DNA of 54,494 nucleotides from Phycisphaerae bacterium (lineage in GTDB: Bacteria > Planctomycetota > Phycisphaerae > Sedimentisphaerales > Anaerobacaceae): contig JAIPFM010000181.1 in NCBI GenBank assembly GCA_021736645.1, positions 1-54,494 of the forward strand. Reading direction: 5' to 3'. A program made the position numbers and the translations under genes. The notes under the pieces are model-generated. The model was not told the origin of the DNA. It searched no databases and saw only the letters and a list, made by a program, of their open reading frames with translations. Of the stretch, positions 26,067-33,398 are shown piece after piece. Numbering within the stretch: position 1 is the stretch's first letter; each line of letters opens with the position of its first letter.

Positions 26067-26192
26067 TGTCATTTGGAAAAACTGTGATTGCGGATCATCC
26101 CGTGATGTCAAATGGTACTGTGACCCATAGCCCTGCTGAACTCAGACCAACACGCTTACCCCGTAAAGACAGAGATGCGGTGTTGCCTGCAT

Positions 26193-26645
26193 TTATGAAA
26201 TCTGAGCCACCAGGTGGTTGAGTATGGCCTCCATGTTGTCGTACTTGGTCTCACTGAGCTTTTGATGATACTGCTGCCCGCCTTGTGTGTAGGTGACCAC
26301 AAACAGCCCCTTTTTCTTGAACAGGGTCTTGTCGATCTGCTCGATCGCATCGTACGGGATGTGAACCTTGTCATTGATCACCAGTTCCGTGTCCCCGGCC
26401 ACGACCTTGCGTTTGCGAATACAGACCCAGCGGCCTGCCAGACCTGCGGCCAGGACAAATAAAATCGGCGGTGACTTCTGATTGAACAGCAACGTGGCAT
26501 CGGGCTTGCCATTCACCGTGTATTTTTCAATAAAGGCCTGGTTATAGTACCCGTCGTAGATACAATACAGACCGAATCCCACCAGAAAAACCATACCAAT
26601 GATCAATGAATTTCGCGTATATCTGCTAATCGGTGCCTCAATCAC
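26193..26645 (-). CDS. Small membrane protein, unknown function
   Basis: A 150-aa protein not assigned to a named family. It has two hydrophobic segments (about 13-31, LIIGMVFLVGFGLYCIYDG; about 58-72, PPILFVLAAGLAGRWV), followed by a basic KRK and a cytoplasmic domain. That domain has alternating beta sequence (TELVINDKVHIPYDAIEQID, LFVVTYTQGGQQY) and a terminal helix, resembling bacterial PH-like domains. The start is GTG at 26645 with AAGGAG 8 nt upstream and a good promoter at 26696-26724. It lies 126 bp upstream of the URO-D-like gene on the same strand, so it may lead the arabinoside operon. Confidence 0.72.
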   Translation of the reverse strand: MIEAPISRYTRNSLIIGMVFLVGFGLYCIYDGYYNQAFIEKYTVNGKPDATLLFNQKSPPILFVLAAGLAGRWVCIRKRKVVAGDTELVINDKVHIPYDAIEQIDKTLFKKKGLFVVTYTQGGQQYHQKLSETKYDNMEAILNHLVAQIS

Positions 26646-26695
26646 TGTCCCATCTCCTTAAAGGGTTCTTGCGGCTTCTCTCAATTGCTTGGATC

Positions 26696-26724
26696 ATCAT
26701 AAACGCAAGCCCGGTAAACAGCAA
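26696..26724 (-). promoter_or_regulatory. Sigma-70-like promoter for the 26645-21269 operon
   Basis: On the minus strand TTGCTG and TATGAT are separated by 17 bp, placing the start site about 45 nt before the GTG at 26645. The 377-bp divergent gap (26646-27022) holds this promoter and, just before 27023, a GGAGG for the plus-strand gene; I see no gene in it. Confidence 0.6.
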
Positions 26725-27022
26725 GCGTTGAGTTTAAATTCCCCCGTCAGGGTCAGGCCCCCCTGGCATACCCTTTATATTCAGGGCACCGCCCTCTTAC
26801 TCTCAGTCCTTTTTCCTCCTGAGGGGCTCTTCGGACACCCAGGGGCCAGATCAGGATTTTCAAGTTGTTTCGTTGTCAGTAAAAGGTAGAATAAAATTCA
26901 TGGGTCAGGCGTCTGTCTTAATCAGGGTGTCTGCCCAAGACATTGACATAAAGCATGTTCGTAGACTTGCAAAGGACGAGTGGCCAATGGTGCCATCCAC
27001 AGACAGTGCAGGAGGATTGACA

Positions 27023-28198
27023 ATGAGATTTTTAATAACCGCAGCATGTGCGGCCATACTCACGGTCCCGGCCATGGCTGCCCCAGACCCAAACACAGGT
27101 GTGGGTGCCGCTCTTGATGCCTCTGCCAGGAAGGCCTGGGATGAAGTGCGCTACGATCTGACCGAGATCATCGATCGTCTGCACAAACACAAGGACCTGC
27201 CGGACGCCAGTATCTGGCACCCGATGCGCAATGACAAGACCTCCAACCAGACCCGAATCAACAAGCTCATGGATGAGGCGCTTTCTCATCTCAAGATCGC
27301 CAGGCTCAGCGAATATCGCCAGACCTACACAGAACTGGGCGAGCAGATCGCAGAGACCCAGAGACTCATTGGTGAGCACATGGATAAAATGGTGGCTGCG
27401 CCCCAGAAGACAGGCCGGGTCGCAGGTCTCTGGACGTGGTCGCGTGAGGAGCATGAGAAACGCATTGGAGAACTCGAATCAAAGATCGCAGACTGCAAAA
27501 CGCGCCAGCAGGCCATGATTGAGGACATGAAGCAGGAAATGGCACGCATGGGCTTGGATGTCAGCCACGAACAAATCGCCGATCTCCTGCTGGCCGTGTC
27601 AGGGGATACCTTTTTCGATCTGTCTGCCTGCTTCCACAATGTCAAGCAGCTCACCGATATGGTGGCTGAGCTCATCAAACAGAATGAGTCGTACGTGGAA
27701 AATTCGCGCAAGTACTACGGAATGTATGTGTCCCTGGTCAGCCTCCTGTGTCACGCACACGAGCGTGCTCAGGCCGAGATCAAGACGATCTACCTGCCCG
27801 AGATCAATCGGATCGTTGAAGAGGCCTTGAAGACTCGGGATCGCACACAAGAGCTTGCGAAAAGAAACTCGGGCGACCGCAATACACTGGCCCGTCTCAG
27901 GCAGAACCTGGAGGCCCAGGATATGGTCATCAAGGCCGGACGCTCATACACTAAACACCTTGAAGACCAGCTCATTAAACTGGCCAAGGCCCAGACCCAA
28001 CTGAAACAACATCAGGAGATCGCCTTGAATACGTATGAGACTGTCAGCCTCGCGTCCAGCATGCTGAATGTGGTCAAAAAAAGCCTCGAAGACCTGAAGA
28101 CCATTCAGTCCATGGACCTGCCGGACATGCTCCCCCTGGAATCCGATCGCCTCCGATCCGAATTCCAGATCATCTCTCAGCAGTTGCGCGGAGAATAA
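27023..28198 (+). CDS. Secreted coiled-coil protein, unknown function
   Basis: A 391-aa protein with a signal peptide (MRFLITAACAAILTVPAMAAP, cleavage near residue 20) and then nearly continuous charged helices suited to coiled coil, such as LGEQIAETQRLIGEHMDK and RTQELAKRNSGDRNTL. The body contains two Cys, one at KIADCK and one in LSACFHNV. It has no transmembrane helix after the signal, so it is periplasmic or surface-associated. The ATG at 27023 is fixed by GGAGG 7 nt upstream and by the signal peptide; the frame is open 50 codons further upstream without support. It converges with the VIT/VWA gene. I do not recognise the family. Confidence 0.8.
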   Translation: MRFLITAACAAILTVPAMAAPDPNTGVGAALDASARKAWDEVRYDLTEIIDRLHKHKDLPDASIWHPMRNDKTSNQTRINKLMDEALSHLKIARLSEYRQTYTELGEQIAETQRLIGEHMDKMVAAPQKTGRVAGLWTWSREEHEKRIGELESKIADCKTRQQAMIEDMKQEMARMGLDVSHEQIADLLLAVSGDTFFDLSACFHNVKQLTDMVAELIKQNESYVENSRKYYGMYVSLVSLLCHAHERAQAEIKTIYLPEINRIVEEALKTRDRTQELAKRNSGDRNTLARLRQNLEAQDMVIKAGRSYTKHLEDQLIKLAKAQTQLKQHQEIALNTYETVSLASSMLNVVKKSLEDLKTIQSMDLPDMLPLESDRLRSEFQIISQQLRGE

Positions 28199-28206
28199 CA
28201 CACTTT

Positions 28207-28242
28207 GGTTCACGGTTCACGGTTAAAGGGTTCACAGTTGGC
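28207..28242. repeat. Degenerate heptamer array (GGTTCAC family)
   Basis: Two exact and several degenerate copies of GGTTCAC in 7-bp register (28207, 28214, 28221, then 28229) follow the stop codon of the coiled-coil gene by 8 bp. This is the reverse complement of the unit at 1-134. A short TTCACAG...CTGTGAA hairpin overlaps the right end. Confidence 0.8.
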
Positions 28243-28317
28243 TGCTGTGAATCAGTTGCATCAACTTTGACAACACGTCAACTGACTTCGGACCTTGGGC
28301 TCAGAACACACACTCGC

Positions 28318-30645
28318 TCATCGCCCTCCCCTCAAGCCGCCACCGGATCCCCCTGACACCTGACCGGGATCCACACCGTCCAGGGCACCGGGTTCCAGGG
28401 GTTCATAGGTTTCTTCAATATCCTCTGGCACTTCGATGAGCACGACCCTGCCGTCCACATACAGTAGCATGTCCTGGGCAAAGGCCAGTGCGCCCTGACG
28501 GTTTTCCAGGGCCAGGGCCAGGGCAAGATTAAAGAACGCATCTGAACCGAGTTCAATGGTCTCATGCGGCGTCATGTCTTGAAGAGAGGCCAGTCGACTG
28601 TCGATCCATTTGCCGTCCTTGAAGTAGAGGGTCAGGTCATTGGCCTGCTGGGCATTGACAATACGCGTGCGCTCCATACTGGAATTGAGGTAACTGCTGT
28701 CCCGGTTGAGCACGTCCTGGGCCCGCTGCTGCGCATTGTTTACGGTCTGGCTCACACTGCCTGCACCGGTGCGGTCGCCCACAGCAGAGTCAATCAGATT
28801 ACTGCTGGCCTGGCCCAGGAGGTCGGCATAGTCGCTTAGATTGGTGCCTTCACGTGCAAGAAACGCCGTGTATTCCGTGATAATGCCGTACTGGGCAGAC
28901 AGGAACACGATGGTCTCTGTGAGTTCCTGAATCTGAGGATCGTCGTCTGTCACACCAGGATCTGCACCCAATCGTACGATCTGATCTATGAGTTGGGCAA
29001 TCTTGCGGCTGGCCCAGAGCCTGGGTACATAGCCGTTCTTGAGGTCTGCCCGGTCAAGCCCCAGGGTATACGAGAAGGTCTGATCCTGGCCCAGGTAGCT
29101 GCCGCTGAACTTGAAGGTCAAAGGATCAGTGCCGATGTATCTGCCCATGAGGACCAGGCGATCCCCTTCATACAGGTCAGGCAGGAGTACAGGCAGCACA
29201 TCCAGCGTGCGCCCTATGGCAGGAGATCCGTCAGGATTGCTGATTTCCAGCCTGGGATCCGAGAACACAGGACCGGCCAATCCCTCAAACACCTCGGTCA
29301 CGGCCTGCTCTACATCGTCTTCCGGTCTGACAAACACGGACTGTGCCCTGGATAAAGACGCCAGGGCATCGAGCAGAGGGGCATTCAAATCGTACCCCAC
29401 GCCAAAGGTGTACACGCGACGGTCATAAGGATTGGACAAGGTCACCAGGTCACGGATGGCGGATTCCGAAGTAATGCCTGAGGTGGGCTGACCGTCCGTG
29501 AGAAACAGGACAATGGGCAGCATGTCCGTGACCGGCGTCTGTGACAGCGCCAGATCGAGAGCGTCATACAAATTCGTACCGCCAGTGGCCCTGATATTTC
29601 GAATGTACTGCTCTGCAGCCAGAAGGTTGTCCAGATGGGTGATGACTGGATCAGGCGAAAACCACTGCACCTGACTGTTGTAGGTAATCACATTGAATGC
29701 TTCATCAGGCTCCAAAGCACTGATCACTTGAATGGCCGCGTCCTTGGCCTGCTCCACCTTGCGTCCGCCCATACTGCCGGACTGATCAATCACCACAGTG
29801 ACTTCGCGCAGGATGGTCTCCCGAAGGTCAGACGAGGTGGTGCCCAGACCGGCCAGCAGCAAAAAATAGCCGCTGTCCACATGTTCACCTGGATATGCCA
29901 GGAGCGAGGCAGTGACACCGTCCTGTGACTGGAGGTAAGACACCTGGAACGGCCCGGGCGTGTACTCAGCATCCGGATCTGTCATGGCGGACACATGTGT
30001 GTCACTGTGCCGACTCACATACACCCTGTGGCTCGGTGAATAGACCGTGGCAATGGGTGAGGCGCTCTGAACCTGAACCTTGATGGTCCAGGGGACCTGA
30101 TACTGGAGCGATTCCGTGCGTGTCAGGCTGTAGTCAATGCGATTGCCTTCTGTACTGAGCACATGCTCGAACACCACCCGAATGTGCTGCTGGGCCCTGG
30201 CCTCCACAGGGAACACGCTGGTGCGGATCAACTGATAACCAATAAACTCGCACAGGGCTGGATCGCGGATCTGCGAGACCAGACCACTGTAAATCCGTAT
30301 GGCCTCATCCCTGGGCAGGACCTGGGCCGTGACCAGATCACTGGTACCGTCGTACGCAAAATGACTGACCACAGCATCGTCCGGCACAGGCAGGATCAAC
30401 TCTGCCTCCTGACGACTGCCTGTGGTATTTTGCAGGTAAATGTCCAGTTGCGTGGCGGCAGTCGCCTCCACAATACTGATGGTACAGTCCACAGACGTGA
30501 TCTTGACCACCGCCTGCTGAATGGGCGTGTACCCATAGATTCGGCTCTGGGGAATCAGCACATTGGGTGCAAATTCCTGAGCGTTGACACCCCATGCCAG
30601 CCCCAAACAGGCCAGAACGGACAGAAACACAGGTCTCGATTTCAT
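28318..30645 (-). CDS. Secreted VIT and von Willebrand factor A domain protein
   Basis: A 775-aa exported protein. A signal peptide (SVLACLGLAWGVNAQ) leads into a VIT domain (about 25-165: IVEATAATQLDIYLQNTTG, EAELILPVPDDAVVSHF). The VWA domain (about 250-430) has a complete MIDAS start VVIDQSGSMGG and TGGTNLYDAL. A beta and helical tail follows, ending Gly-rich (GGSGGGLRGGR). Inter-alpha-trypsin-inhibitor-like VIT/VWA proteins bind metal and mediate adhesion or matrix contacts; the ligand here is unknown. The ATG at 30645 has AAAGGG upstream and begins a clean signal peptide. The frame stays open another 83 codons, but that stretch is the palindromic element at 30667-30820 and is not taken as coding. 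Confidence 0.9.
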   Translation of the reverse strand: MKSRPVFLSVLACLGLAWGVNAQEFAPNVLIPQSRIYGYTPIQQAVVKITSVDCTISIVEATAATQLDIYLQNTTGSRQEAELILPVPDDAVVSHFAYDGTSDLVTAQVLPRDEAIRIYSGLVSQIRDPALCEFIGYQLIRTSVFPVEARAQQHIRVVFEHVLSTEGNRIDYSLTRTESLQYQVPWTIKVQVQSASPIATVYSPSHRVYVSRHSDTHVSAMTDPDAEYTPGPFQVSYLQSQDGVTASLLAYPGEHVDSGYFLLLAGLGTTSSDLRETILREVTVVIDQSGSMGGRKVEQAKDAAIQVISALEPDEAFNVITYNSQVQWFSPDPVITHLDNLLAAEQYIRNIRATGGTNLYDALDLALSQTPVTDMLPIVLFLTDGQPTSGITSESAIRDLVTLSNPYDRRVYTFGVGYDLNAPLLDALASLSRAQSVFVRPEDDVEQAVTEVFEGLAGPVFSDPRLEISNPDGSPAIGRTLDVLPVLLPDLYEGDRLVLMGRYIGTDPLTFKFSGSYLGQDQTFSYTLGLDRADLKNGYVPRLWASRKIAQLIDQIVRLGADPGVTDDDPQIQELTETIVFLSAQYGIITEYTAFLAREGTNLSDYADLLGQASSNLIDSAVGDRTGAGSVSQTVNNAQQRAQDVLNRDSSYLNSSMERTRIVNAQQANDLTLYFKDGKWIDSRLASLQDMTPHETIELGSDAFFNLALALALENRQGALAFAQDMLLYVDGRVVLIEVPEDIEETYEPLEPGALDGVDPGQVSGGSGGGLRGGR

Positions 30646-30666
30646 GGCAGGACCCTTTCCAAATTT

Positions 30667-30820
30667 GGCTCTGTTTGAAAAGTCGCTCTGGCTTCGAGCG
30701 GCTTGTTTTCTGCCTGGGCTGCGTCCGACTGCATCGATCCCCAGGGGACCTGCTTCGCCGTCCTTGCCAGGCAAAAAACCGCTCGCTCTCGGGCCGACGA
30801 TGGACTTTTCAAAAAGAGCC
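30667..30820. mobile_element. 154-bp palindromic (MITE-like) element
   Basis: A single large imperfect palindrome centred at about 30743. The outer 18-bp arms (30667-30684 and 30803-30820, GGCTCTGTTTGAAAAGTC on the left) match at 17 of 18 positions. A second pair of arms (30695-30717 and 30767-30785) contains CGAGCGG and TGCCTGG with their complements. The centre is CCCCAGGGG. No transposase is encoded and no clear target duplication is visible. It ends 22 bp upstream of the VIT/VWA start codon, in its leader or promoter. A non-autonomous transposable or REP-like repeat is the likely class; no second copy occurs in this window. Confidence 0.75.
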
Positions 30821-31134
30821 TGAGAATGAAAAATGACGACGCGCAGGCACATTGCCTGCCGCAATATCAGGGATTTCACCGCAAATGGGGGCATGGAATA
30901 GACAGACCTTTACCACATGAAGTGATACAGAATGCTGAGTCTATTCCAGTGAGGTCCGGTACATGAAATGACAAAAATATGATGACTTAAATTATAAAAT
31001 CTTCGGACCTGCGCCTTGTCAAATTGTCTATGCCGAAATTAACGCCTCTGTGGTACAGATTGCAGGACAGGGTTTTGGCTTTTCGGCGACACTGTCCCTG
31101 TACATAAGAAAAGTGCCAGTTGCAGTCCAAAGTG
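30821..31134. other. Non-coding stretch between the palindrome and thyX
   Basis: I see no convincing gene here. It contains a GCAGGC-ACATT-GCCTGC hairpin near 30843-30859 and an exact 9-bp inverted repeat GGAATAGAC / GTCTATTCC (30895-30903 and 30939-30947). There is no terminator T-run. Confidence 0.5.
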
Positions 31135-31833
31135 CTACGGTTTTTTTTGCAGACACGCATACGCCACTGGCACAACCAGTTGGGTCAGGCTCTCGAGGGC
31201 ATTGGCGTATTCTCTAATTTCAAACTGGGCAGTTTCGTGCTTGCGAAGTTTGATAAAATTGACCACGGCCTGCAGGGAGGCAGTCCAGTAGAATTCCGTG
31301 TACAGAGCCAGGGGCAGCACGCCCCGGGCCTGTTCTCTGGCCACGCCCTGGTCGATCAGACGCCGATACAGGGCCAGGGCCTTTTCGCAATGCTTTTTAT
31401 ACTCATTCTGCAGTCCTGCTGAGTCAGCCACCTGCTGATCCATGGACGCCTGCCTGTTGTCCTGGGATTGCTGGCGGAATCCGTCCGGCACATACACATC
31501 CATGTCCGAGGCATCGGTATAGCGAAGGCTCACCTCATTCCACGCGTGGTCTACGGTTGGGGCCTCGCTGTACACAATACCCACCACATGCTTGTACCAC
31601 TGACGCGCCACAAACTCCGGCACTTTACAGTGAAATTGCAGTTGCACGTGCCGAAACGGGCTCCAGTGCTGATGCTGCACCAGATATTGAATAAGACGTT
31701 CGTCCCCCTGATCGAGTTCTTGTTTTCGCTTGCCAAACGAGACCCTGGCAGAATTGACCACTGTCAAATCCGAGCCCAACGCATCAATCAATTCCACAAA
31801 TCCGTGATCCAACAGGTCAATTTTCCGGCTCAT
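31135..31833 (-). CDS. thyX: Flavin-dependent thymidylate synthase, variant motif
   Basis: A 232-aa ThyX making dTMP from dUMP with FAD and methylene-tetrahydrofolate. Landmarks are NSARVSFG (about 27-34), HWSPFRH (about 56-62), FVARQWYKH (about 74-82) and WNEVSLRY (98-105). The family signature RHRxxxxxxxS is altered: residues at the RHR position are Lys81-His82-Val83, and about 11 extra residues separate it from NExSxRY. The overall fold and remaining signatures are clear, so I keep the assignment; the altered site deserves a check. The start ATG at 31833 has AAAGGG just upstream. It is divergent from xylA. Confidence 0.88.
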   Translation of the reverse strand: MSRKIDLLDHGFVELIDALGSDLTVVNSARVSFGKRKQELDQGDERLIQYLVQHQHWSPFRHVQLQFHCKVPEFVARQWYKHVVGIVYSEAPTVDHAWNEVSLRYTDASDMDVYVPDGFRQQSQDNRQASMDQQVADSAGLQNEYKKHCEKALALYRRLIDQGVAREQARGVLPLALYTEFYWTASLQAVVNFIKLRKHETAQFEIREYANALESLTQLVVPVAYACLQKKP

Positions 31834-31937
31834 AAGTCCCTTTATTCCATGTTTTTTTTATTCAGTGTATACTTCCTATAAGCCCGGGCAACCCGCTTTG
31901 TTCGACTGTAAATACCTATTTATCCGAAAGCTTTTAC

Positions 31938-31966
31938 TTGCAAGTCAGGCAAGCCAAAGCTAATCT
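31938..31966 (+). promoter_or_regulatory. Sigma-70-like promoter for xylA
   Basis: TTGCAA (31938-31943) and TAATCT (31961-31966) are separated by exactly 17 bp, about 47 bp before the xylA ATG. A CTTGC...GCAAG dyad (31937-31953) overlaps the -35 region and could be an operator, which is inferred. Confidence 0.55.
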
Positions 31967-32012
31967 AATGGCGCAAATTTTATTCAGAACTGAAGATACG
32001 AAAGGATAAGCC

Positions 32013-33323
32013 ATGGGTGACTATTTCCCAAATGTCAAAAAAATCAACTACGAAGGCCCTGATTCCAAGAATCCGCTGTCATTCAAACATTACAGGGCAG
32101 ATGAAATCATTCTGGGCAAGACCATGGCCGAACACCTGCGTTTTTCCGTGTGCTACTGGCATACACTCAAGAATATGGGTGCAGATCCCTTTGGCCCGGG
32201 TGCCATCATCCGTGAATACAACCATAGCTCTGACCCCATGACCGTGGCTGACCAGACCATGGACGCGGCCTTTGAATTTTTTGCCAAGCTGGGTGTGGGA
32301 TTCTGGTGCTTCCACGACAGGGACATCGCCCCGGAAGCAGACACCCTGGCTGAAACCAACAAGCGCCTGGACACCATCGTGGCCAAGGCCAAGAAACTCC
32401 AGGCAGACACAGGCATCAAACTGCTGTGGGGCACGACCAACGCCTTCTCGCACCGCCGTTTTATGGCCGGTGCAGGCACCAACCCCTCCCCGGACGTGTT
32501 TGCCTATGCTGCCAGCCAGATCAAGAAGGCCATGGAAATCACCTGTGAACTGGGCGGCGAGGGCTATGTATTCTGGGGCGGGCGCGAAGGCTACGACACA
32601 CTGCTCAATACGGACATGGGCCGCGAACTGGATCACCTGGCCCTGCTCCTGCAAATGGCCGTGGACTACAAAAAGAAAATCGGCTTTACGGGCCAGCTCT
32701 ACATTGAGCCCAAGCCCAAAGAACCCACCAAGCACCAGTATGACTTTGACTCAGGCAATTGCTACGCCTTCCTGCAGAAGTACAATCTGGTGGACCACCT
32801 CAAGATGAATATCGAGGCCAACCACGCCACACTGGCAGGTCACGATTTCTGTCACGAACTGGAATACTGTGCAGCCAACGGCATTCTCGGTTCAGTGGAC
32901 GCCAACCGGGGCGATCTGCTCCTGGGCTGGGACACAGACCAGTTCCCCACCAACCTGTACGACACGGCCCAGGCCATGTACATCATCCTGAGGAACGGCG
33001 GCTTTACCACAGGCGGTCTGAACTTCGATGCCCATGTTCGCAGGCAGTCGATCGATACGGACGACCTGTTCCACGCGCACATCGGCGGCATGGACGCCTT
33101 TGCACGCGGCCTCAAGATCGCTGCGAAGATGATTGAGGACAAGGCCTTTGAACAGGCCGTGACAGAGCGTTACAAAGGCTGGTCCGGTGAATTGGGTGCC
33201 AAGATCGAAAAGAAGCAGGTCGGATTTGAAGAACTCGAGGCCTACACACTCAAGCACGGCGAACCCAAAATCCAGAGCGGACGCCAGGAACTCCTGGAAA
33301 ACCTGCTCAATGAGTATCTGTAA
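32013..33323 (+). CDS. xylA: Xylose isomerase
   Basis: A 436-aa class II xylose isomerase converting D-xylose to D-xylulose in the cytoplasm. The active-site FHDRD gives His101 and Asp104, and metal ligands begin at Glu232 in IEPKPKEPTKHQYD (with Lys234). GHDFCHELEYCA and SVDANRGD supply the further ligands, and WGGREGYDTLLNTD is present. The ATG at 32013 has AAAGGA 6 nt upstream. No xylulokinase is adjacent. A terminator follows, and then the pectate-lyase-like gene, so sugar isomerisation sits beside extracellular glycan breakdown. Confidence 0.97.
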   Translation: MGDYFPNVKKINYEGPDSKNPLSFKHYRADEIILGKTMAEHLRFSVCYWHTLKNMGADPFGPGAIIREYNHSSDPMTVADQTMDAAFEFFAKLGVGFWCFHDRDIAPEADTLAETNKRLDTIVAKAKKLQADTGIKLLWGTTNAFSHRRFMAGAGTNPSPDVFAYAASQIKKAMEITCELGGEGYVFWGGREGYDTLLNTDMGRELDHLALLLQMAVDYKKKIGFTGQLYIEPKPKEPTKHQYDFDSGNCYAFLQKYNLVDHLKMNIEANHATLAGHDFCHELEYCAANGILGSVDANRGDLLLGWDTDQFPTNLYDTAQAMYIILRNGGFTTGGLNFDAHVRRQSIDTDDLFHAHIGGMDAFARGLKIAAKMIEDKAFEQAVTERYKGWSGELGAKIEKKQVGFEELEAYTLKHGEPKIQSGRQELLENLLNEYL

Positions 33324-33350
33324 CAGCCCGCTTATCATGAAAACTGTGCA

Positions 33351-33383
33351 AGGGGGGCCGTTCATTGGCCTCCCTTTTTTTTT
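33351..33383 (+). terminator. Rho-independent terminator after xylA
   Basis: The inverted repeat AGGGGGGCC / GGCCTCCCT with a short loop is followed by an unbroken T-run of nine. The T-run runs straight into the GGAGAAGG ribosome-binding site of the next gene (ATG 33399), so read-through would be needed for co-expression with xylA. Confidence 0.85.
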
Positions 33384-33398
33384 GGAGAAGGATCACCC

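Noticed and set aside
30646-30894. 83-codon N-terminal extension of the VIT/VWA protein
   Set aside because: The stretch is mostly the palindromic element, and a good signal peptide with a ribosome-binding site begins at 30645.
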